Notes: a model not told the origin generated them from the letters alone. A stretch of DNA of 55,635 nt from an uncultured Geobacter sp. (GCA_937860145.1 CALMBF010000041.1:1-55635); one strand, 5' to 3'; counted from the first letter of the stretch, positions 37,200-46,957 are shown. Made by a program: numbers and translations.

Positions 37200-39698
37200 A
37201 TGAGTGCAGCAATGGATAAGATCGATCAAATGCCTGTGGTAAAAAGGATCGAAGACTTCGATCAGAAGACCGGGAATTTCCTGGAGCGGTTGGTGTTCAA
37301 CAACCGGTTTATCGTTCTTGTGATCTCGATACTGATCACTCTGGTCCTCGGTTATCAGGCCCTGAAACTTCAATTCAACGCAAGCTTCGAGAAGATGCTG
37401 CCTCAAAGCCATCCCTATATAAAGAACTACCTTGAGAACAAGAATGAGCTGAAAGGTCTGGGAAACTCCGTAAGGGCCGTTGTTGAAAATACCAACGGTG
37501 ACATCTTCGACCCACTATACATAGAGGCATTGCGGCAGATAAACGATGACCTGCTCTTGACACACGGCGTGGATCGAGCCTGGGTCAAATCCCTGTGGTC
37601 CCCGGCTGTGCGCTGGACCGAGGTTACAGAAGAAGGCTTCGTCGGTGGGCCGGTGATGCCGGACAATTACGACGGATCGGAAAAGACCACGCTTCAGCTA
37701 AGACAGCACATCGCCAGTGCCGGAATCGTGGGAAGTATTGTCGCCAATAACTTCAAATCAACCATGATCTCCCTGCCGCTCTTAGACACCGACCCCGACA
37801 CTGGCCAGCGGCTCAGCTACGGCAAGCTCTCCGCCAATCTGGAGAATATCCGGGCCAAGTATCAAAAAGGCAACATCAAGATTCACTATATCGGCTTTGC
37901 CAAACTGGTAGGCGACCTCCTTGACGGCCTCAAGCAGGTTATGGCCTATTTCGCCATTGCGGCAGCCATCGCTGCTTTGATTATCTATCTCTATACCAGA
38001 TGTATTCGAAGTACGCTGCTGGTCATTGCCTGCTCACTGATTGCCGTAAACTGGTTGCTCGGCATCATAGCAACCCTTGGCTACGAACTCGATCCCTATT
38101 CCATCCTGGTACCTTTCCTGGTTTTCGCCATTGGCGTCTCACATGGTGTTCAGAAGATGAATGGCATCATGCAGGACGTCGGGAGGGGGACGCACAAGCT
38201 CGTTGCCGCACGCTATACCTTCAGGCGTCTTTTCCTGGCCGGACTGACAGCCCTGCTGGCCGATGCAGTCGGTTTCGCCGTTCTCATGATTATTGACATT
38301 CCGGTCATCAAAGACCTGGCACTCACCGCGAGTATAGGAGTTGCCATTCTCATCGTAACGAACCTGCTCCTGCTGCCTGTCCTTTTGTCCTATACAAGTG
38401 TCAGCTCGGCAGCTGCAAAGCGCAGCATCGCCGAAGATGAAGAAGAAAGTAAGGGAAAAGGCGTAGGCAGGCTGTGGGGCTTTCTGGACCGGTTCACCGA
38501 AAGAAAGTGGGCTATTGGAGTCATCATATTTGCCATTGTTCTTACTGGCGCCGGATTCGTGATAAGCCTTAATCTGAAAGTTGGGGATCTCGATCCCGGA
38601 GCGCCTGAACTGCGCCCCAATTCACGTTACAACAAGGACAACAAATTCATCACCGATAACTACTCCCTCTCCAGCGATCAGTTTGCGGTGATTACCAAGA
38701 CCCCGCCCGAAGGGGGGATGCAGTACCAATCCCTGATCGAAATGGATCGTCTCGGCTGGGCATTGCAGCAGGTGCCGGGGGTACAGACGGCCATCTCCCT
38801 TCCGGACTCCGTGAAAAGGGTCACTTCTGGCACCTATGAAGGGAGCCCCAAGTGGATCACTCTGAACCGAAACCAGGACGTTTTGAATCATAGTGCCCAT
38901 GAGTCCTATCAGAACAACCCCGATCTCTACAATCCTGAGTGCACCGTCCTGCCTGTCGTCGCATATCTCTCCGACCACAAGGCGGAAACGTTGCAGCGAG
39001 TCGTGGCGGCAGTTGAAGATTTCTCAGCCAAACATAATACCAGTGACCGAAAGTTTTTGTTGGCAGCCGGATCCGCCGGCATCGAGGCAGCAACCAATAT
39101 CGTCGTCAAGAGTGCCAACCGGACCATGATGCTCTATGTCTATGCTGCCGTCATCGTCCTTTGCTTCGTGACCTTTCGAAGCTGGCGGGCGGTGGTTGTT
39201 GCCGTGGTACCGCTTATAGGCACCTCGATCCTCTGCGAGGCACTCATGGTGCTTCTCGGTATCGGCGTCAAGGTGGCCACTCTTCCGGTAATTGCCTTGG
39301 GAGTAGGCATCGGGGTCGACTATGCCTTGTATCTTCTCAGCGTACAGTTGAACAAACAAAAAGAAGGAGAATCTCTTAAGGATGCCTACAAGCATGCGGT
39401 ACAGTTCACGGGCAAGGTAGTCGGCCTGGTTGGTATCACCTTGGCTGGCGGCGTGGTTACCTGGGCATTTTCTCCCATCAAGTTCCAGGCCGACATGGGG
39501 GTACTGCTCACCTTCATGTTTATCTGGAACATGTTCGGCGCCTTGGTACTCATACCGGCTTTGTCCCACTTCCTGATCAACGACGGTGCGGTTACCGTGC
39601 ATGAAAATGCCGAATCGACTGCCTTCGTGGAAGGTGTCCAACAGGAGTTGGTCAGTGAAAATAAAACGGCGCCGCTGGTGAGTGCCGACCGAGGGTGA
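37200..39698 (+). CDS. RND/MMPL-type membrane transporter
   Basis: 832 residues; GGAGAA about eight bases upstream. One N-terminal membrane segment (about 40-58) is followed by a large periplasmic loop, a block of five membrane segments with the sterol-sensing-like pattern (about 240-400), a second loop, and a second block of membrane segments (about 640-800) including GVGIGVDYALYLLSV. This is the MMPL/HpnN-like subfamily that moves lipids, hopanoids or other hydrophobic molecules. With DUF1302, DUF1329 and YCF48 it forms a trans-envelope system. Direction of transport cannot be told. Confidence 0.88.
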   Translation: MSAAMDKIDQMPVVKRIEDFDQKTGNFLERLVFNNRFIVLVISILITLVLGYQALKLQFNASFEKMLPQSHPYIKNYLENKNELKGLGNSVRAVVENTNGDIFDPLYIEALRQINDDLLLTHGVDRAWVKSLWSPAVRWTEVTEEGFVGGPVMPDNYDGSEKTTLQLRQHIASAGIVGSIVANNFKSTMISLPLLDTDPDTGQRLSYGKLSANLENIRAKYQKGNIKIHYIGFAKLVGDLLDGLKQVMAYFAIAAAIAALIIYLYTRCIRSTLLVIACSLIAVNWLLGIIATLGYELDPYSILVPFLVFAIGVSHGVQKMNGIMQDVGRGTHKLVAARYTFRRLFLAGLTALLADAVGFAVLMIIDIPVIKDLALTASIGVAILIVTNLLLLPVLLSYTSVSSAAAKRSIAEDEEESKGKGVGRLWGFLDRFTERKWAIGVIIFAIVLTGAGFVISLNLKVGDLDPGAPELRPNSRYNKDNKFITDNYSLSSDQFAVITKTPPEGGMQYQSLIEMDRLGWALQQVPGVQTAISLPDSVKRVTSGTYEGSPKWITLNRNQDVLNHSAHESYQNNPDLYNPECTVLPVVAYLSDHKAETLQRVVAAVEDFSAKHNTSDRKFLLAAGSAGIEAATNIVVKSANRTMMLYVYAAVIVLCFVTFRSWRAVVVAVVPLIGTSILCEALMVLLGIGVKVATLPVIALGVGIGVDYALYLLSVQLNKQKEGESLKDAYKHAVQFTGKVVGLVGITLAGGVVTWAFSPIKFQADMGVLLTFMFIWNMFGALVLIPALSHFLINDGAVTVHENAESTAFVEGVQQELVSENKTAPLVSADRG

Positions 39699-40234
39699 AA
39701 ATGACAGTAACAAGGAAACGCAAATCATTGAAACGTGCCGGTGAAAACCGCGTCCGTTTTCTCGTGAACGGGAACAGGGTGGACTTAGGCATCGGTGAAG
39801 AGGAACACCAGGTCGGGTATTCCGAAACACTGGCCGAGACGCTACGGGAGAGACTGGGACTGACGGGAACCAAGGTGACCTGCGACAACGGCGCCTGCGG
39901 CACCTGCACCGTGCTCATGGACGGCAAGGCCGTCCTCTCCTGCATGACACTTACCGTCGAATGCGGTGGAAAGAACATAACCACCATCGAAGGACTGCGG
40001 CATCCGGAAACGGGAGCGCTGGATCCGATTCAGCAGGCCTTCATCGACGAGGGCGCCTTCCAGTGCGGGTTCTGCACACCGGGGATCATCATGAGCGCCA
40101 AGGCGCTCCTGCTCGAAAACGGCGCGCCGACGGAGCATGAGGTGAAGGAAGCCCTCTCCGGGAATTTCTGCCGCTGCATTACCCATTACCAGGTGGTGCG
40201 CGCAGTGCTGGCCGCGGCGCCGGGAGGGAAGTGA
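39695..40234 (+). CDS. Molybdenum hydroxylase, small [2Fe-2S] subunit
   Basis: 179 residues from the GTG at 39695, which overlaps the RND stop (GTGA); an ATG two codons on is an alternative. The plant-type [2Fe-2S] site is Cys63, Cys68, Cys71 and Cys83 (CDNGACGTC). The second is Cys124, Cys127, Cys159 and Cys161 (CGFC and CRC). This is the electron-transfer subunit of xanthine-dehydrogenase-family hydroxylases. Genes for the large and FAD subunits follow with overlaps, in S-L-M order. Confidence 0.92.
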   Translation: MKMTVTRKRKSLKRAGENRVRFLVNGNRVDLGIGEEEHQVGYSETLAETLRERLGLTGTKVTCDNGACGTCTVLMDGKAVLSCMTLTVECGGKNITTIEGLRHPETGALDPIQQAFIDEGAFQCGFCTPGIIMSAKALLLENGAPTEHEVKEALSGNFCRCITHYQVVRAVLAAAPGGK

Positions 40235-42525
40235 CCGTGGCGCAAGAATACAGGCACATCGGCAAAAGCACGCCGCGCAGGGACGCGGTTGATATCGTCA
40301 CCGGCGGCGTCAACTATCTGGGCGACCTCAGGTTCCAGAACCTCCTGCACGGCAAGGTACTCCGCAGCCCCCATCCCCATGCGCTGATCCGGAAGATCGA
40401 CACGTCACGCGCCAAAAAGCTCGCCGGGGTCAAGGCGGTGCTCACCTGGGAAGATGTCCCCGACTGGAGGGGAGGGATGCCGCCGGTCACCAGGATCCTG
40501 GACCAGAAGGTGAGATTTGTTGGGGACGCCGTGGCTCTGGTGGCGGCCACCACCGAGGAGATTGCCAAGGCAGCGCTTCGGCTTATCGAGGTGGAGTACG
40601 AGATACTACCCGCCGTCTTCGATATCGAGGAGGCCATCAAGCCCGGAGCGCCCCAGCTCTATGACGAGTTTCCCGGCAACGTCGTTTCCCCCGAATGCCC
40701 CTTGTTAGGGCCCAATCCTCTTACCGGGGTTGTCACCGGCGACGTCTCGGCAGGGTTTGCGGAGGCGGATGTCGTCGTGGAGGGAACCTTCGGCTACCAG
40801 AACATCCCCAATCCAATCCCGCCCGAGCCGCCAGGGGTGATCGCCCTCTGGGAGGAGCCGCAACGGGTCACACTCTGGGGGTCTTCCCAATCCCCGGCGC
40901 TGGACAAGATGATCCTCTCCAGCGTCATCGGGTATGACATCGATATCCGGGTGCACGGCAACCCGATCGGTGGCAGCTTTGGCACCAAGATCGTCCTCTG
41001 GCAGGTGGAAACCTACGCCATCCTTCTGAGCCGGGCCGCGAGGCTTCCGGTAAAGCTGATCTACACCAAGGAGGAGCATCTGGCTACCTTCGTGCTGCGG
41101 CCGGAATCGCGGATAGAGGCCAGGGTCGGCATGAAAAGGGACGGCACCGTGACTGCGGTTTCGGGCACCTGGCTGGTCGGCACCGGGAACCACTCCACCA
41201 CAACCCAGGCGCAGGTGGCGGTTGGATGCGGCGAGGTCCAGATTATGACCCGCTGCAAAAACTGGGACCTGAAGAGCGCCATTGTCTGCACCAACCGTAA
41301 TGCCTCCGGGAGTGTGCGTGGCTTCGGCGGGCAAGAGCTGAAGTGTGCCTTCATCCCGGTGCTCTGTCTGGCCATGGAAAAACTCGGCATCGACCCGCTG
41401 GAGTTCATCAAAAAGAACTACATCAAGCCGGGGCAGGGCTATTTCTGGCGCGACGGCAACTGGTACGACTACCGGGGAATCGATTATTCAGCGGCGATGG
41501 AGGAGGGGGCCCGGCGCTTCGGATGGCGCGAGAAGTGGCAGGGGTGGCTTAAGCCGACCTCGGTGAACGGTTCCCTTCGTCGCGGGGTGGGTATAGGGGT
41601 CCATGGCAACGCCGACATAGGCGAGGACGTCTCCGAGGCCTATATCCGACTGGGGATCGACGGGACGGCGACCCTGATCAGTTGCGTCACCGAGCACGGC
41701 ACCGGGCAGAGGAGCAACTACCTGAAGATGGTCGCCGAGGTGCTCGGGCTCCCCCTGGAGAAGGTCTTTATCAGCCCCTCAGATTCCATTATCACCCCCT
41801 TCGATTTCGGCCCGGTCGGATCGAGGGGAACCTACGCCATCGGGAGCGCGGCCATCGCAGCGGCGGAGGACGCCAGGCGCAAGCTTCTGGAGCTGGCGGC
41901 GCACATTTTCGAGGTGCCGGCGGAGGATCTGGATACCGAGGACGGCATGATCTTCGTCAAGGGGGATCCCGACGGCGGGGTTCCCTGGATCGCCGTAGGG
42001 CACGAGCGGACCGTACTCGGGTACGGCAGGTTCGAGCCGGACTTCACCCTGGCCAACTGCATGACCACCTTCGTGGAGGTGGAGGTTGACACGGAAACGG
42101 GGAAGGTGACCTTGCTCAATGTGGTGAACGCCACCGACGTCGGCCAAGTGATCGATCCTCAAGGTCTTGAGGGGCAACTCAACGGTTGCCTGGGGTCATC
42201 CGGCATTGACAGCGCTCTCATGGAGGAGACCATCATCGATCACGCCACCGGCAGGATGCTGAACCCGAACCTTCTCGACTACAAATGGCGCACCTTCGCC
42301 GAACTACCGGTGATCGAAAACGTGGTCCTGGAGACCGCCGTTTCCAGCCACCGCTTCCGGGCTGTCGGCGTCGGCGAGGTCTCGACCTCTCCCGGCCCGA
42401 CGGCGATCCTCATGGCAGTCTCCAATGCCATCGGTGTTTGGCTCCACGAATACCCGGTCACCCCGGAAAGAGTGCTCGCCGCTCTTGCAGGCGTTGTCGG
42501 CGGCGTCAAAGGAGGTGCCCGATGA
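40231..42525 (+). CDS. Molybdenum hydroxylase, large (molybdopterin-binding) subunit
   Basis: 764 residues from a GTG at 40231 (GGGAGGG upstream) that overlaps the previous stop; a second GTG two codons on is possible. It has the a/b hammerhead domain (about 15-125) and two Mo-cofactor domains. Motifs include GGSFGTK, SVRGFGG and the catalytic Glu716 in GVGEV near the C-terminus. The family hydroxylates N-heterocycles, aldehydes or aromatic CoA esters using water. The active-site loops do not let me name the substrate. Associated yqeB/yqeC genes suggest the selenium-labile subgroup. Confidence 0.9.
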   Translation: MTVAQEYRHIGKSTPRRDAVDIVTGGVNYLGDLRFQNLLHGKVLRSPHPHALIRKIDTSRAKKLAGVKAVLTWEDVPDWRGGMPPVTRILDQKVRFVGDAVALVAATTEEIAKAALRLIEVEYEILPAVFDIEEAIKPGAPQLYDEFPGNVVSPECPLLGPNPLTGVVTGDVSAGFAEADVVVEGTFGYQNIPNPIPPEPPGVIALWEEPQRVTLWGSSQSPALDKMILSSVIGYDIDIRVHGNPIGGSFGTKIVLWQVETYAILLSRAARLPVKLIYTKEEHLATFVLRPESRIEARVGMKRDGTVTAVSGTWLVGTGNHSTTTQAQVAVGCGEVQIMTRCKNWDLKSAIVCTNRNASGSVRGFGGQELKCAFIPVLCLAMEKLGIDPLEFIKKNYIKPGQGYFWRDGNWYDYRGIDYSAAMEEGARRFGWREKWQGWLKPTSVNGSLRRGVGIGVHGNADIGEDVSEAYIRLGIDGTATLISCVTEHGTGQRSNYLKMVAEVLGLPLEKVFISPSDSIITPFDFGPVGSRGTYAIGSAAIAAAEDARRKLLELAAHIFEVPAEDLDTEDGMIFVKGDPDGGVPWIAVGHERTVLGYGRFEPDFTLANCMTTFVEVEVDTETGKVTLLNVVNATDVGQVIDPQGLEGQLNGCLGSSGIDSALMEETIIDHATGRMLNPNLLDYKWRTFAELPVIENVVLETAVSSHRFRAVGVGEVSTSPGPTAILMAVSNAIGVWLHEYPVTPERVLAALAGVVGGVKGGAR

Positions 42526-43514
42526 GAAGCTTCAGTTATGTTGATGCGTATTCGGTGGAAGAGGCGGTCTCCGCCTTGGGGCGCTTCGGCGCCAAGGCTC
42601 GTATCAACGCCGGTGGGACCGACCTCATGGGCCTGCTCAAGGACGAATACCTGCCCACGTATCCCGAGGTGCTGGTCAACGTGAAAAACATCCCGGGTCT
42701 GGACTCCGTCTCGGAGGAGGGGGAGTTACTGAGGATCGGGGCACTGGCTCGGCTCTCGGAACTGGGGCGCTCCCCGCTGCTCCTTGAGCGTTACCCGGCG
42801 CTGGCCGAGGCCGCCTACGCCGTGGCGAGCCCGCAGATACGCAATGTCGCTACCCTGGCCGGAAATCTCTGCCAGGATGTCCGCTGCGCCTACTACCGCT
42901 ATCCGGCCCAGGTCGGCGGGGCGATCGGCTGCGCCCGCAAGCATAACGGGCCCTGCCTGGCAGTGAAGGGAGACAACCGCTACCATGCCATCATGGGGGG
43001 AAGGAAGTGCTTCGCGGTCTGCCCTTCCGATACGGCAGTGGCTCTGGCGGCTTTCGATGCCTCACTGACAGTGATAGGACCGCATGGGGAGCACAGTATC
43101 CCGATTGCCGATTTCTACACTCCTCTGGCCCACCGGCTGAAACATGGGGAGCTGGTGATCCGGATCGAGGTCCCGGCAGTATCCCTGCCGCATCAACGCT
43201 TTTTCAAGTTCGCACTCCGGCGTCCCATCGACTTTGCCATCGTCAGCGTGGCGGTTGTGGCCTCGGTTGAGGATGGAGTATGCAGCGATGTGCGGATCGC
43301 TCTCGGCGCGATTGCCCCTGGACCGGTCCGGGCGACGGAGGCGGAAGAGTTCCTGCGCGGAAAGCCGATCAATGACGAGACGGCGTCCGCTGCCTCTGAG
43401 CTGGCGTTGGGGGGGGTAAAGCCCCTCGGCAGGAACGGTTATAAAGTTGCCATAGCCAAGAGTCTGGTGAAAAGGGGACTCCTTGGGGAAGGTGGCAATC
43501 TGCTCAAGGAGTAA
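42522..43514 (+). CDS. Molybdenum hydroxylase, FAD-binding subunit with extra cysteines
   Basis: 330 residues, ATG overlapping the large-subunit stop. FAD motifs NAGGTDL (29-35) and ATLAGN (110-115) are present. Residues 117-167 hold six cysteines (Cys117, 122, 137, 145, 163, 167) in an insert-like loop. In 4-hydroxybenzoyl-CoA reductase the equivalent subunit has a loop with an additional [4Fe-4S] cluster, so this enzyme may belong to that reductase-like branch. The cysteines are seen; the cluster is inference. Confidence 0.88.
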   Translation: MRSFSYVDAYSVEEAVSALGRFGAKARINAGGTDLMGLLKDEYLPTYPEVLVNVKNIPGLDSVSEEGELLRIGALARLSELGRSPLLLERYPALAEAAYAVASPQIRNVATLAGNLCQDVRCAYYRYPAQVGGAIGCARKHNGPCLAVKGDNRYHAIMGGRKCFAVCPSDTAVALAAFDASLTVIGPHGEHSIPIADFYTPLAHRLKHGELVIRIEVPAVSLPHQRFFKFALRRPIDFAIVSVAVVASVEDGVCSDVRIALGAIAPGPVRATEAEEFLRGKPINDETASAASELALGGVKPLGRNGYKVAIAKSLVKRGLLGEGGNLLKE

Positions 43515-43519
43515 GAGTG

Positions 43520-44287
43520 ATGTGGGAATGGATCGGTAAGCTCGACGAGCTGAGTCGCCTGGGCCGGGAGGCAGTCCTGGTGACGGTGACCAAATACAGC
43601 GGATCCACTCCACGGAAGACCGGGGCGAAGATGATCGTCCTGGGGGACGGGATTTTTTTTGGAACGGTTGGAGGGGGAGTAGTCGAGCATCGTGCGCTCG
43701 AGGAGGCTACGAGGCGACTTCAGAGCGGGGAGTCGGGAACGACGGAGATATCTCTGAAACAGTCGGGAGATTCTGATTTTCCTGCATGCGGCGGGACAGT
43801 GGAGTTGTACATGGAGGTGCTGAACTCAGAGCCGTGCGTCTATATCTTCGGCGCCGGTCATGTCGGCCAGGCGCTCTGCCGGGTGCTTCAAGGGACACCT
43901 TTCAGGATTCACCTGATTGACGAGCGACCTGAGTGGATCGGGTCTCCGGAGATTCCCGACGGTGTCGTCCGGCACTCCTGCCGATGGTCCGAATTCATCT
44001 CCGGTGCCGACTGGTGCGAAAAGCGCTCTTTCGTCGTTATCGTCTCCTTTAGCGGCGCCATCGATCAGGAGATTCTTCGGGAGGTTCTTCCCAATCCGGC
44101 GCACTACGTCGGGATGATCGGGAGCAGGGCCAAATGGGGAAAGGTTAAGGAAAATCTGGAGGGAGCAGGGCTTGACCTGAGCCGGGTCCGCTGCCCCATC
44201 GGCCATGACAACGGCGGCGGAGCCCCTCAGGAGATAGCCATAGCCATCGCTTCCGAACTCCTTTCAGTGTACTACGGGCGGGGGTAG
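43520..44287 (+). CDS. xdhC: XdhC/CoxI-type Mo-cofactor insertion protein
   Basis: 255 residues from the ATG at 43520, eight bases after AAGGAG. N-terminal XdhC domain (VTKYSGSTPRKTGAKM, GTVGGGVVEH) and a C-terminal Rossmann domain (IFGAGHVGQAL, MIGSRAKW, PIGHDNGGGAPQEIA). XdhC binds the mature Mo cofactor, helps sulfurate it, and inserts it into the large subunit of hydroxylases such as that encoded just upstream. Confidence 0.9.
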   Translation: MWEWIGKLDELSRLGREAVLVTVTKYSGSTPRKTGAKMIVLGDGIFFGTVGGGVVEHRALEEATRRLQSGESGTTEISLKQSGDSDFPACGGTVELYMEVLNSEPCVYIFGAGHVGQALCRVLQGTPFRIHLIDERPEWIGSPEIPDGVVRHSCRWSEFISGADWCEKRSFVVIVSFSGAIDQEILREVLPNPAHYVGMIGSRAKWGKVKENLEGAGLDLSRVRCPIGHDNGGGAPQEIAIAIASELLSVYYGRG

Positions 44288-44291
44288 CGGC

Positions 44292-45098
44292 ATGATTGGA
44301 CTGCACGAGCTGAAGATCGTAATCCGCGGAGCCGGAGAGATGGCTACAGGAGTTGCCTGGAGGCTCCACCGTGCCGGCTTCCGCAGAATCTTGATGCTGG
44401 AGAGACCTGCTCCCCTGGCCGTCAGGAGAACGTTAAGTTTTTGCGAGGCGCTGAGACACACGAAAATGACAGTGGAAGGGGTGGAGGCCGTCTCGGCCTC
44501 CGTCAAATGGGACATCGGTCAGGCCTGGCATCGTGAGAAGATCCCCGTCATGGTAGATCCGGCGGCGAGATCTCTTTGCCGTTTCCGCTGGGATATCTTC
44601 ATCGATGCAGCCTTGGCGAAGATAAATCTCGGGACAACTTTGGGTGACGCTCCGCTGGTGATTGGTCTCGGTCCTGGTTTTACCGCCGGCACGGATTGCC
44701 ACGCCGTTATCGAGACCAACCGGGGCCCAGACCTGGGCCGTGTCATTCTGTCAGGGGCTGCCCAGGCAGATACCGGCGTGCCTGCGGAGATTGGCGGATA
44801 CACCAATGAAAGAGTGCTCCGTGCCCCCGACACGGGGCGTTTCAAGAGCGCTAGGCGGATCGGCGACAGGATCGCCGCAGGAGATCTGGTGGGGCGGGTG
44901 GGAGATGCTGAAGTGGTTGCCCTTATCTCCGGTGTTCTGCGGGGGCTGATCATGCCGGGGACGCAGGTTACTCAAGGGATGAAAGTCGGAGATATCGACC
45001 CCAGGGGGGATGCCGCGGCTTGTCACATCATTTCTGATAAGGCCAGTGCTATCGGTGGAGGAGTCGTAGAGGCGATCCTCTCGGTCTACAACCGTTGA
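44292..45098 (+). CDS. yqeB: YqeB-type selenium-dependent molybdenum hydroxylase accessory protein
   Basis: 268 residues. The start IVIRGAGEMATGVAWRL and the motif GLGPGFTAGTDCHAVIET are hallmarks of the EF2563/YqeB family. These genes co-occur with selenium-dependent (non-selenocysteine) molybdenum hydroxylases and YqeC. It likely acts in making the Se-labile form of the cofactor. It lies between xdhC and yqeC with almost no gaps. Confidence 0.88.
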   Translation: MIGLHELKIVIRGAGEMATGVAWRLHRAGFRRILMLERPAPLAVRRTLSFCEALRHTKMTVEGVEAVSASVKWDIGQAWHREKIPVMVDPAARSLCRFRWDIFIDAALAKINLGTTLGDAPLVIGLGPGFTAGTDCHAVIETNRGPDLGRVILSGAAQADTGVPAEIGGYTNERVLRAPDTGRFKSARRIGDRIAAGDLVGRVGDAEVVALISGVLRGLIMPGTQVTQGMKVGDIDPRGDAAACHIISDKASAIGGGVVEAILSVYNR

Positions 45099-45877
45099 AG
45101 GAACTCCTCTCCGACATCATCTGCCCCGGCTCGGGCGGGGTGGTGAGCCTGATCGGGGCAGGCGGCAAGACGAGCCTGATGTTTCGTCTCGCAAGGGAGC
45201 TTCGCTCCGCAGGCCGCACGGTACTGACCACGACAACGACCCGCATCTTCCTTCCCGCTGACGACGAAACCGATGCCCTGATAATGACTTCCGACCCTGA
45301 AGACCTGCTTCGGCAGGTTCGTTGCGGCAGGGGGGATCGATCACACATTACGGCTGGTGTGGCAATCACCGGTTCGGGAAAGCTTACCGGTTTCCCGCCG
45401 GAGGCGATAGGGATGTTTGCCGCTTCCGGCCTTTTCGATTGGATTGTGGTAGAGGCCGACGGTTCGGCCCGGCGCCCGCTGAAGGCCCCGGCGGATCACG
45501 AGCCGGTTATTCCGTCCGCCTCCACGGCGGTTGTGGCGGTGGTGGGACTGGATGCGGTGGGTAAGCCTTTTTCAGACGAGGTTGTTTTCCGAGCCGAGAC
45601 AGCCTCCGCCGCGATGGGGCTTCGACCGGGCGAGAAGATTTCGGAGGAGGCCGTGGCGAGGCTTATTGCCCATCCCAGCGGTGGATTCAAGGGGGCCACG
45701 CCCGATGCCAGACGGATCGTCTTTCTCAATAAGGCAGACGACCCGGAGAGAGAGGCTTCCGGCGCCCGGATCACCGGTCTGCTCCAGGAACATTCCTCCG
45801 TCGTTGCGGATACGGTTGTCGTAGGCGCTCTCGGGGCGGGCCGGATCACTGCCGTTTTCCGGCTGGAGGGAAAATGA
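45095..45877 (+). CDS. yqeC: YqeC-type selenium-dependent hydroxylase accessory protein
   Basis: 260 residues from a TTG start that overlaps the yqeB stop (TTGA). A P-loop-like motif GAGGKTSL lies near residue 25, followed by TTTTTRIF and VEADGSARRPLKAPADHEPV, all typical of YqeC. It probably uses a nucleotide in selenium incorporation or cofactor maturation. The rare TTG start together with the overlap implies translation coupled to yqeB. Confidence 0.88.
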   Translation: MKELLSDIICPGSGGVVSLIGAGGKTSLMFRLARELRSAGRTVLTTTTTRIFLPADDETDALIMTSDPEDLLRQVRCGRGDRSHITAGVAITGSGKLTGFPPEAIGMFAASGLFDWIVVEADGSARRPLKAPADHEPVIPSASTAVVAVVGLDAVGKPFSDEVVFRAETASAAMGLRPGEKISEEAVARLIAHPSGGFKGATPDARRIVFLNKADDPEREASGARITGLLQEHSSVVADTVVVGALGAGRITAVFRLEGK

Positions 45878-46500
45878 GGAAGCGCGTCGCCGGAATTGTC
45901 CTCGCTGCCGGGGAGGGACGGCGGATGGGGAAGCTGAAGCAGTCGCTCCCTGTTCGCGGGAAGAGCATGCTGGAGACGGTTGTGGATAAGGCGCTGGCTT
46001 CTTCTCTCCACCGTGTGGTGGTGGTTCTCGGATACCACGCCGACCGGCTTGCTCCACTCCTCAGTAATAGGCCGGTGACCGTGGTTATCAACCGGGACTA
46101 TCGGGAAGGACAGGCCTCTTCGCTGAAGGCGGGATTGAGGGAGCTCACCCCGGAGTCGGACGCAGCCCTTTTCCTCCTTGGGGATCAACCGCTGGTCTCT
46201 TCGGAGACCCTTGACGGTATTTTGGTGGCCTACCAGCGAATGAATGCTCCGATCATTGCTCCCATTTACGGGGGGAAGCGGGGGAATCCGGTCCTGTTAG
46301 GTCGGGAGCTGTTCCCTCTGGTCGAGGATCTGAAGGGTGATACCGGGGCACGAGGGATACTGGCCGGTCATCGCGATATGTTGTTTTCACTGCCGGTGGC
46401 GGATCCGAAGATTCTTTTCGACGTTGATACCGAGGAGGACTATCGCTGCCTCCTGGAGATAGAGCAAGATGAAGACAGATTACGCGAAACAAATTACTGA
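45874..46500 (+). CDS. mocA: MocA-like molybdopterin nucleotidyltransferase
   Basis: 208 residues, ATGA overlap with yqeC. The nucleotide-binding start is IVLAAGEGRRMGKLKQSLP, and GDQPLVS and a HR-containing C-terminal region follow. MocA makes molybdopterin cytosine dinucleotide, the cofactor form used by xanthine-dehydrogenase-family hydroxylases in bacteria, which fits the neighbours. A MobA-type specificity (guanosine, for the bis-pterin enzymes) cannot be wholly excluded. Confidence 0.82.
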   Translation: MRKRVAGIVLAAGEGRRMGKLKQSLPVRGKSMLETVVDKALASSLHRVVVVLGYHADRLAPLLSNRPVTVVINRDYREGQASSLKAGLRELTPESDAALFLLGDQPLVSSETLDGILVAYQRMNAPIIAPIYGGKRGNPVLLGRELFPLVEDLKGDTGARGILAGHRDMLFSLPVADPKILFDVDTEEDYRCLLEIEQDEDRLRETNY

Positions 46501-46957
46501 CCTGACCAGGACTGCCTTCGCGGCAGACTGCGATTGTGGGATCAATCCGACCAAAGCTGAGATTATCGAAGAATGCATCCGGGAGACGGAGGCGCTATTC
46601 ATGTCCGGGAGCCATCACTGCGCCGAAGCGGTGGTATCGGTTATCCGGAAGCATTTCAGCCCCGAGACACCTGAAGTGGTCGTGCGCCTGGTAAGCGGCC
46701 TCGGAGGCGGTTGCTGTTCCGGGTGCATCTGCGGCGCCCTTTCTGCGGCTACAATTGCCTTTGGTATGGTGCTGCCGGATGATAAAGAGAGCGTAGAACG
46801 GCTGACTCGAAGCATGCACACCTGGTTCAAGGAAACATACGGAGCGGCATGTTGCAGAGTTCTTCAGGACAAGCAGCATGATGGATGCCGGGTCAGTCCC
46901 GGTGCCGTTGCCGGAAAGCTTGCGGAGCTGCTGTTGGCTTTAGGAATAGTTCGGTAA
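46469..46957 (+). CDS. C_GCAxxG_C_C family redox-active cysteine protein
   Basis: 162 residues, starting 32 bases inside the previous gene in another frame. The family motif appears as GGGCCSGCICGALSAATIAFG, preceded by HHCAEAV and followed by CCRVLQ and GCR. These small cysteine-rich proteins occur in anaerobes and are thought to be redox-active, but their reaction is unknown. Here it may serve the hydroxylase maturation group, for instance in selenium or sulfur handling; that is inference from position. Confidence 0.8.
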   Translation: MKTDYAKQITDLTRTAFAADCDCGINPTKAEIIEECIRETEALFMSGSHHCAEAVVSVIRKHFSPETPEVVVRLVSGLGGGCCSGCICGALSAATIAFGMVLPDDKESVERLTRSMHTWFKETYGAACCRVLQDKQHDGCRVSPGAVAGKLAELLLALGIVR

